This document shows positions 56,730 to 64,000 of a stretch of 64,000 bases of DNA, piece after piece. Position 1 is the stretch's first letter. Every line of letters starts with the position of its first letter. The notes under the pieces were generated by a model that was not told the origin of the DNA, ran no database searches, and saw only the letters and a program-made list of their open reading frames with translations. The stretch lies in NCBI GenBank assembly GCA_020091685.1, contig CM034610.1:33208189-33272188 (forward strand). The letters are read 5' to 3'. This stretch comes from Lutjanus erythropterus. Its lineage: Eukaryota > Chordata > Actinopteri > Lutjaniformes > Lutjanidae. A program made the position numbers and the translations under genes.

Positions 56730-57124
56730 AAAATCCATCCAGAGACGAAAGACCTTTTGGACGCGCTTAGGGAGTTAGGAAGTCGCTGGGCTGTGCCCAC
56801 ACCCAATTTCAGCCCAATTTTGGATTGGTATTCCTGGGCCTATGTTGGTCTCTGTGCAGACAGACTGATTGTGCCATAGATTTTGCGCTCTCCGGTCTAA
56901 GGCGCAAGTGGTTTTTACTCCAAAGTGCTGAGCTCAAGATAGTGAATATAGCAGGCAAGACCTTTGTTTTGCCTTCTTTTTTAGACCACAGCCACACAGA
57001 CCAGGCACAAGTGCATTTGCTATCTTGCAGACGTGGCAAAAATGGCTCTTGTGCCACTTTAAGATAGCAAAGCCACCTAAATCACCAGTGCAATGGCTTT
57101 GCGCCGGGTATAAGACAGGGCCCT
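56730..57124. repeat. GGGCCCT-type MITE, copy 1
   Basis: Ends in AGGGCCCT at 57117-57124. The interior (GCGCAAGTGGTTTTTACTCC, CAGACCAGGCACAAGTGC, GCTATCTTGCAGACGTGGC, CATCACCAGTGCAA-like words) recurs at 62850-63075. The left boundary is approximate. It resembles small fish DNA transposons with GGGCCCTAT ends. Confidence 0.6.
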
Positions 57125-57224
57125 CAGTTTGCCATGATTTCAACATGCACTAAATGAGATACAGTGCAGTATCAATTGCAGAATCATCTGTTAAACAAAT
57201 TCTGACTGCTTATCTAGATTACAT

Positions 57225-57813
57225 TGAATATGTGGTATTCCAATACTGACCCTAAATTCTTTCAGTTCCTGGAGTGGGTTCAACTTGAAACATGTGGCTG
57301 CAACAACAAGCTCTTAATGTCACAATATGTGGGCTTAAAGACATACTACAAGAATGAAAAATAGCTTTAGCTAAATTGTTGTTTTTTACTACAGTGCGGT
57401 TGTTTGTAAGTACAGCTGGGCACATCAATATTTGAATTAAAAGATATGATCTGATTTGCATTAGATACCCCTGAAGGCACCACCCTTCAAAAAGGGAATC
57501 TGATAGCTTGGTGCTAACTTCTTTGTTGCTCCTGTTCTTTATGAAGCTAGCTGTCAGATTTGCATGTTGTAGCTGCTGCTGGAGCTAAATAAACCTGTTT
57601 ACTCTTGTTTGGTTCAGCTCTCATCTCATTCATTGTCAGTCTGAACAAATAAATCAGTGCACACAAATGATCAACAGTTATGATGTTCAGTTGTTGAGGC
57701 TCTGTTCTGTCCTTGTTATCTCTTTGGGGAGAACTTGTTAATTTATTGTAAGGTGTTTTTAAACTTTTAAGTTTTGCACACTTTTTTTTGATTGAATGAC
57801 AATGCAGTGACAA
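57225..57813 (+). repeat. OR-unit upstream block, copy 2
   Basis: Same block as 35590-36178 (GTGGTATTCCAATACTGACC, GATAGCTTGGTGCTAAC, AATAAACCTGTTTACTC), directly upstream of cassette 6. Confidence 0.85.
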
Positions 57814-57957
57814 CCAATGGCATCAGACGGAGAGTTTTAAAGTACTGTGTCAGTGTTCAGTAGGGACAGGTGGATGGAGGGATGGATGGAGGAGAGTCAG
57901 TGGCTGCAGACGGGACACATTTACTGATGGATGAACTCCTAAACACCAACAAGTAAA
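57814..57957 (+). promoter_or_regulatory. OR promoter / 5' UTR exon cassette 6 (for OR-F)
   Basis: CCAATGGCAT at 57814, GTTTTAAAG TATA-like box, GGACAGGTGGATGGAGGGAT leader and donor ACAA/GTAAAA at 57953. Acceptor CTGTTTTCAG at 59920; predicted 5' UTR intron about 1.97 kb. This is the cassette of the only intact, complete receptor. Confidence 0.7.
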
Positions 57958-59969
57958 ACCTGCTGATTTATGTTGTACAGAGCTGAACTGCAGCTCAACA
58001 GCTTTAACTCTTCATGTTTGAGTCCTGAAATCTGATTATCTGCAAACCAAAGACAAAAATCAGACAGTGGGGGAGATTATTTCAGCTCAGATTGTTTCAG
58101 ACATTTTACTATGTAATGATTCTCACTGCACTGACTGAATCTTTGGATTAATTCCATGAAGTTTTCAGTGTGTTTTCAGTTCTCTCTTCAATGTGAAACC
58201 AAACAACCTGAGCAGAGAGGATCCAGCTCCACTTTTTGTGAGGTTTGTTTGCCAAAATATTCCATGATGTCCATGACTTGTTTTTCCCCTTTGGCGTGTA
58301 TTTGGTGAAACGCTCTTTCAAAGTTCCCATGCACCTTGAAGACAGTTTTACAGTTAAATGTTAAACACTGTGGTAAATGTTACTGTGTTTTTATGAGGCA
58401 TACTTGCTCAGCACAAACTGAGTCATACAGTTGAAAATCATAAATTTTCCTTGAAGGTCTTTACAAACTGGACAACATACAACATCCTCTGTCCTTAGAC
58501 CCTGGATTTAGATCAGGAAAAACTTCTTTCTCGTTACAGAGTAAACCTCAGGAGGCGTAACAGATGAACTCTGTGTTGTCTCAACAGAGCATACAGATGG
58601 ACCCTGAGTAGAATTACAATATGGAGAAATACAAAGACAGTTTTCAGTGTAACACAATCATAATTTGGAGTTCATATTAAAGAATGTAAATCACAGAAGA
58701 CAGAATGTGTCTCCAAAAACACCAGATCAGATAACATCAACAGAAGACACTGATAGGCCTAAAATAAATAAGACAATCATTACGAGTTTGGGTTTTATGT
58801 ATCATATAACAAGACGTGATGGTTTTCCTGCTGAATACATCCAGAAAATGTCCAGAATCTTGGCAGGTCTCTTTAAACATCTCTTTATTGCAGCAAGTGA
58901 ACAAAGTCTTCACAAATCTTGACATTTTCTGTAAATGAGACTCTTACTCACCAAAAAGAAACACACAAAAAATTACTGAAGTAAGTTCAGGTGGAGTTTA
59001 ACGCATTACTTTCATTGTTTTTAACTCTTTTAAATGTGTTTTCTTGAATTAGTAAAATGCCCTCACATTTGGGCATTATAATGATGTAAATAATGTCATT
59101 ATGATGTGTCCGCCATTGCTTTACTGTAACATTCATATATCGACAACATTGAATAATACATTAGAAAATCAGCATTGTAGTTATTCTATATTTAACATTA
59201 TATTTTTTGCACTGTATTTGTTCAGTATTGTCATTGTGACTCTTCATATTATAATTCTGTGACTGGTTCAGCTGTGCACTCTGTAAATACAACAACTCAG
59301 CACATTTCACAGACACTCAAAGAAAAAACAGTGTTGTGTGTACAGATTGTAAAAATCTCTGAGACTGACATGACACCATCATAACCCTGACATGACATCA
59401 GTCATGAACATGAAGGAGTCGTTATGAATGTTTATGACTGCTGTAATCATGTGTCATTCAGTCAATTGTCATTTTTCTTGCAAAGGGGACATTGTTTGAG
59501 GTCTCATATGTGTGAACATCACATCATGCTGTCATAAGTGGTTGTTTTTTATACCGGCAGTAATGAGACAATTATAATTGTGTCATTAATATTTTCTGTA
59601 ACTTCACCTGTTGTGATAACAATTTGGACTTGCCATTAAGAAGATATTATCTGTTATAACAGTATTAAATGCTTTAATAACAGGGTCAGGAATAATTTTC
59701 TTGACTTCAACTGAAGTGGTACAATTTAGACTTTTAACTATGATGTCATGAAGTGTTATTAACCTGTCAAATGTCCACCTTAAAGCTACATTGTGCAACA
59801 GTTTGTCTTTGTTGCAACTTGGAGCCACATTCATGAAGACTCCTTCATGTTCATGACAGGTGTAATGTCAGTTTTATGAATAAAATTGTGATATATAATT
59901 TGATCTCCCTCTGTTTTCAGGCTGATCAAACTCAAATCCTGAGTGACGAGGTTTTCTGAGGAGGGGAGG

Positions 59970-60914
59970 ATGAACGTCTCCTCACACCAACACTTCATCC
60001 TCAATGGCTTCCATGAACTCGGAGCACTGAGGCCCGTCCTCTTCATCCCTTTCTTCATCATGTTCGTTGTGGCACTGCTGGCCAACTCCCTGCTGCTGTA
60101 TGTCATCATTTCTCAGAAAAGTCTCCACTCACCAATGTACATCCTCATCGGCGGTATGGCTTTAGTTGACCTGAGCCTCCCTCTGTTTGTTGTCCCCAAC
60201 ATGCTGCTGAGCTTCCTGTTTGACTGGAGGGGAATCTCTCTGATTGGCTGCCTGGTTCAGATGCACTTTATTCACTTTGTCGGAACTTTTCAGTCCACGT
60301 TGTTGGTATGGATGGCACTGGACCGCTACTTTGCCATCTGCACGCCACTGTACTACCATGAGCGCATGGCTTTACTGAGATTTCTCAAGTTCATAATCCC
60401 TCTTGTGGTCAGAAATGTCCTCATGATCACACTGATTGTGAGTCTGGTAGGAAAGTTGTCATTCTGTGCTGCAAATGTGATAAATCACTGTTTCTGTGAG
60501 CACATGGCTGTGGTGGAGCTCGCCTGTGGAAGTACAGCCATCAACAACCTGACTGGGTTACTGACTGTGTTCTTCATCCCTGTGGTCGACGTCATCTTCG
60601 TTACTGTCTCTTATGTGGTGATATTCAGCTCCGTGCTGAAGTCAGGCAAATCAGGGGTCAAAGCACTTCACACCTGTGTCACCCACATCGTGGTCATCAC
60701 CGTCAGCCTGACCATTGCTCTTATCGCTTTCCTGTCTTATCGGATCAGAAATAATCTTCCTGCAGCTGTTCGGGTTTTCTTCAGTACCATGTACCTGTTG
60801 TTCCTGAGCTGTTTCAACCCGATCATCTATGGCATCAGAACCACTGAGATCCGACAGCACATCCTGAAGACACTGATGAGCTGTCGGTTTGTCCAGACTG
60901 TGAATTATTTTTAA
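59970..60914 (+). CDS. Odorant receptor OR-F, intact
   Basis: A complete 314-residue odorant receptor, a G-protein-coupled receptor of olfactory neurons. The ATG at 59970 was chosen because it follows the acceptor at 59920 and aligns with MENISSHQ starts of paralogues; the upstream extension has only a GTG. Features: N-glycosylation site N2-V-S, TM1 with AN39 (family usually GN), LHSPMY (52-57), C94, TM3-end LDRYFAIC (117-124), extracellular loop 2 with C166, C174, C176 and C186, SY at 214-215, KALHTC (231-236), and NPIIYGIRT (283-291). Length is normal and single-exon coding is typical. Likely functional; ligand and subfamily not assigned. Confidence 0.95.
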   Translation: MNVSSHQHFILNGFHELGALRPVLFIPFFIMFVVALLANSLLLYVIISQKSLHSPMYILIGGMALVDLSLPLFVVPNMLLSFLFDWRGISLIGCLVQMHFIHFVGTFQSTLLVWMALDRYFAICTPLYYHERMALLRFLKFIIPLVVRNVLMITLIVSLVGKLSFCAANVINHCFCEHMAVVELACGSTAINNLTGLLTVFFIPVVDVIFVTVSYVVIFSSVLKSGKSGVKALHTCVTHIVVITVSLTIALIAFLSYRIRNNLPAAVRVFFSTMYLLFLSCFNPIIYGIRTTEIRQHILKTLMSCRFVQTVNYF

Positions 60915-62314
60915 AATAAACTACAAATCTTTAATATAAAATGTCTATATTATTTGGAAGTCCAAAATACCCATGGCACATAAAATTAGGACAGTCTAAT
61001 TCAGACTAATCGTTGATGTTGTCCTGTTCTGGACGTTGACTGGGTAAGAGGTTGAACTAACTGGCTGTGTCAACACTTTGCCTCTGCTACCAGGTGTCTC
61101 ATGGTGGGCTATTATTCTCTTGTCCTCTCCCGACCTGAACAACAGCCAGCGGTACATGCCCTGCCATTTATCTTGTGATTTGTATTCTGCTTGTTAGACC
61201 GTGGCTGATATAAATATCTTATATGAATAAACTGTCATTCTAATCATGCTTAGATCTGGTCTTACTGGCACTTTCCTTAAGCTCTCCATACTGTCATTTT
61301 CATATACTCTGAAAGTGTGTGTGAATGCTATTCAAGAAGAAATGGATTTAAATAATTATATTTCCAACACAACTTTGAGGAACTGATTTCAGTAATTTAA
61401 GGAACCTTCAAAACTAAAACATGGCAGCTTGTCTTCTGTAGGGCTTTTTCAGGTTAATGTCAAGCTTTGCAATCAAAAGTAATCAATATTTAAATGAAAT
61501 TATAGGATTAAATTTGCATGAAATGGACCTCAGGGCACCACACTTTGAAAAGGGAAAACTGAATGCCACGTGAACTGGTAAGCGACCAGTGAGGTAACAG
61601 GTCCCAGGAATAAAAGGGTAAAATGGAGAACCAGTGGGATGACTTGGGTATTTTTTATCTGGGTTGCGGTTGTAGGCCACATTCGACCAATGGGAGTTGA
61701 GAACTGTGTCCTTGGCACACAGGTGTGAACGACTGCAGTGGGGAAGCACGTTCTGTTCTAAGCTTTGACAAGTGCTCCTTGTGTGAACAGAGACCTGACT
61801 CTGCTGAGTGCAGATCTTTTAAGCAGCACATGGTTTTGTCATTGACTATCTGAATTTGAAGCACTAATAGATTCAAACTCCTCCTCCTTCAGAGCTGCTT
61901 TGCTCTGAAAGAAAAAGGCTTGTTTGCTGGTGGAAGTTCAGAAGCCAGATTCTTAACAATGAGCCTGTATATGCAGACTGCACATCACATCTGTCACTGA
62001 GGAGAGAGTCTATTTCTTTGCTACACTCACTGAAATTCAGCCTGCTGATGAAACCAGAGTAGCCAGGTTTTTGTGCTCAGGAATAAATAAATAGGGACTC
62101 TCCATTGTTGTGTCTGCGTCTGGAGGTTGGGATTGCAGGAGGTTGTCTGGTACAACAAAGCAATGTGGCTGGCTGTGGTGCTGGATTTGCACCAAATAAT
62201 GTAGCTTAGTCAAGGGCCTACATTTTGGGGAGTGGCTTCCTGTGGACAAGGGAAATCTCTGACACCATCTAGTGGCCTTAGTGGGTACAACAGATTGGGG
62301 CCAGTAAAGGTAAA
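60915..62314. other. Spacer after OR-F
   Basis: The first 120 bp match the OR-D 3' flank (CTTTAATATAAAATGTCTAT, AAATACCCATGGCA). 61060-61165 is a dispersed repeat also at 39890-40015, and 61310-61400 is an OR upstream-flank copy. The rest shows no gene. Confidence 0.5.
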
Positions 62315-62317
62315 CAC

Positions 62318-63090
62318 GGGGCCCTATTCTATGCCGATCTAAAGTGCAAGTGGAAAGCGTGAGGCACAATGAATTTAATTTATTCAAGGTTTGTCTAAAT
62401 CCACCTTTGCCATCTTGTTCCAGGGGTGCAGGCATTTCCTGCCCTGTTCTGTCCCTTGCACCAGCAGCACACAGCGGGATACACCTGCCAGGTGCCCAAG
62501 TGCCCTCATTAATTCATTGGTGAGTTTAGGCTGACCATGGAATAAACCAATCAGAGAGTTGGTTCTCCTCACCTTTAAAAAGCAGGTGCGCCAGGAGCAC
62601 AGGCTGTTTTCAGCATGATGGTGGATTTACCAGGAGGAAATAAAGAGAAAGATTTTCAAGTGAGGAGGCAGATCTCCTGGGTCAAGGAATGAATTCATGA
62701 GAGCACGAAATATATATGTGGAGACCGCAGGATGTCTCCAAAGCAGCTTCATGTGACTGAACATAAATGACAGATGTTTTGGGATTGTGGAAATGTGTGT
62801 GCTTCCGCCAAACACACTGGGTGCTATCTTGTGTAGACAGGTGGATTGTGTTGGCGCAAGTGGGTTTTACTCCAATGCGCTGAGCACAAAATAGCAAACG
62901 CTCCGAGTCACGCCTTTATTTTGCCTTCATGTTTAGACCTCCCACCCATGGCCATACAGACCAGGCACAAGTGCATTTGCTATCTTGCAGACGTGGCAAA
63001 ATTGGCACTTGCACCAATGTAAGATAACAAATCCACCTGCATCACCAGTGCAACAGCTTTGCGCTGGGTGTAAGATGGGTAACTGGGATA
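62318..63090. repeat. GGGCCCT-type MITE, copy 2
   Basis: Starts GGGGCCCTATTCTATGCCGA (62318) and its right part repeats the interior of 56730-57124 (GGCGCAAGTGGGTTTTACTCC, GCTATCTTGCAGACGTGGC, GCTTTGCGCTGGGTGTAAGA). The right terminal GGGCCCT is not preserved. No coding content. Confidence 0.6.
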
Positions 63091-63124
63091 CAGGGAAGTT
63101 CCAATCGCAGGATCATCTGTTAAA

Positions 63125-63835
63125 CAAATTCCAATACTGACCCAAAATTCTTTCAGTTCCTGGAGTGGGTTCAACTTGAAACATGTGGCTGCAATAACAA
63201 GCTCTTAATGTCACAATATGCTAAGCTCTTAAAGACATACTTATCAAGAATGAAAATCCCATCTGAAATAACTGAAGATTTTGGGGGTCCGTCATGCCCA
63301 GGTGTACAGCATATTGTTGATGGTGTGGTCCTTGCTAGTGAAATGTGGGCTTAAAGACATAGTTATCAAAAATAAAAAATCTCTCGTGCTTTAGTTAAAT
63401 TGTTTTTTACTACAGTGCAGTTGTTTGTAAGTACAGCTGGGCACATCAATATTTGAATTAAGATATGATCTGATTTGCATTAGATACCCCTGAAGGCACC
63501 AAACTTCAAAAAGGGAATCTGATAGCTTGGTGCTAACTTCTTTGCTGCTCCTGTTCTTTATGAAGCTAGCTGTCAGATTTGCATGTTGTAGCTGCTGCTG
63601 GAGATAAATAAACCTGTTTACTCTTGTTTGGTTCAGCTCTCATCTCATGTATTGTCAGTCTGAACAAATAAATCAGTGCACACAAATGATAAACAGTTAT
63701 GATGTTCAGTTATTGAGGCTCTGTTCTGTCCTTGTTATCTCTTTGGGGAGAACTTGATAGTTTCTTTTAAGGTGTTTTTAAACTTTTAAGTTTTGCACAC
63801 TTTTTTTATTTGATTGAATGATAATACAGTGACAA
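63125..63835 (+). repeat. OR-unit upstream block, copy 3, with insertion
   Basis: Same block as 35590-36178 and 57225-57813, interrupted at about 63258-63345 by roughly 90 bp of unrelated sequence (GGGGGTCCGTCATGCCCAGG...), after which TGTGGGCTTAAAGACATA repeats. Confidence 0.8.
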
Positions 63836-64000
63836 CCAATGGCAGCGTCAGACGGAGAGTTTTTAAGTGCTGCATCTGTGTTCAGTGGGGACACATGGAT
63901 GGAGGGATGGATGGAGGAGAGTCAGTGGCTGCAGACGGGACACATTTACTCCCAAACACCGACAACAAGTAAAACCTGCTGATTTCTGTTGTACAGAGCT
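63836..64000 (+). promoter_or_regulatory. OR promoter / 5' UTR exon cassette 7 (gene beyond window)
   Basis: CCAATGGCAG (63836), TTTTTAAG box, a shortened leader (the GATGGATGAACT part is missing) and donor ACAA/GTAAAA near 63969. By the spacing of the other units, a receptor exon is expected about 2 kb to the right, outside this window. Confidence 0.6.

Noticed and set aside
56373-56879. 168-codon frame as a gene
   Set aside because: It runs across dispersed repeats, with no domain, splice or promoter signal.
1-64000. tRNA, rRNA or snRNA genes
   Set aside because: I looked for cloverleaf-like and conserved RNA-gene words and found none I could support.

Overview
The window is vertebrate, almost certainly teleost, nuclear DNA. 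The evidence is a tandem group of intron-preceded odorant-receptor genes, a high load of fish-type transposons (L1/Tx1 LINEs, a Penelope-like element, Tc1, hAT and Gypsy-like pieces), AT-rich spacers and microsatellites. No bacterial, organellar or CRISPR-like structure was found. All family names come from reading the sequence; no database was searched.

Region 1 (1-11.1 kb) is a stack of LINEs and a minisatellite. A minus-strand LINE ORF1 runs off the left edge, and a decayed plus-strand L1 follows. An 87-bp minisatellite (about 3 copies at 3.77-4.04 kb, about 11 at 9.87-10.86 kb) is split by a 5.8-kb minus-strand L1/Tx1-type LINE with both ORFs intact (ORF1 8791-9699, ORF2 4476-8303).

Region 2 (11.1-30.9 kb) is gene-poor. 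It holds an L1 ORF2 tail fragment, a dead hAT transposase, inverted-repeat elements and an L2-like tail. Two things stand out. One is a three-exon, minus-strand YqaJ-type nuclease gene (18858-20900), damaged but with splice sites in matching phase; its intron carries an 83-bp palindromic minisatellite. The other is a 2.8-kb Penelope-like element (26443-29209) flanked by a 14-bp target duplication, with one stop codon in an otherwise open RT/GIY-YIG frame.

Region 3 (30.9-64 kb) is an odorant-receptor cluster, all on the plus strand. Six receptor copies are visible: OR-A (5' end lost in a 500-N gap), OR-B, OR-C, OR-D and OR-E (all frame-broken), and OR-F (intact, 314 aa). Seven copies of a promoter plus 5' UTR exon cassette (CCAAT, TATA-like box, splice donor) are present. 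Five sit about 2 kb upstream of OR-B to OR-F, one is an orphan cut by a Gypsy-like LTR fragment, and one at the right edge implies a further receptor outside the window. The units are segmental duplications with mosaic flanks. Most lesions in the broken copies are short homopolymer deletions, which suggests assembly or polishing error as much as real pseudogenes. A Tc1 element nested in LINE remnants, an LTR-like inverted pair and several non-autonomous repeats fill the spacers.
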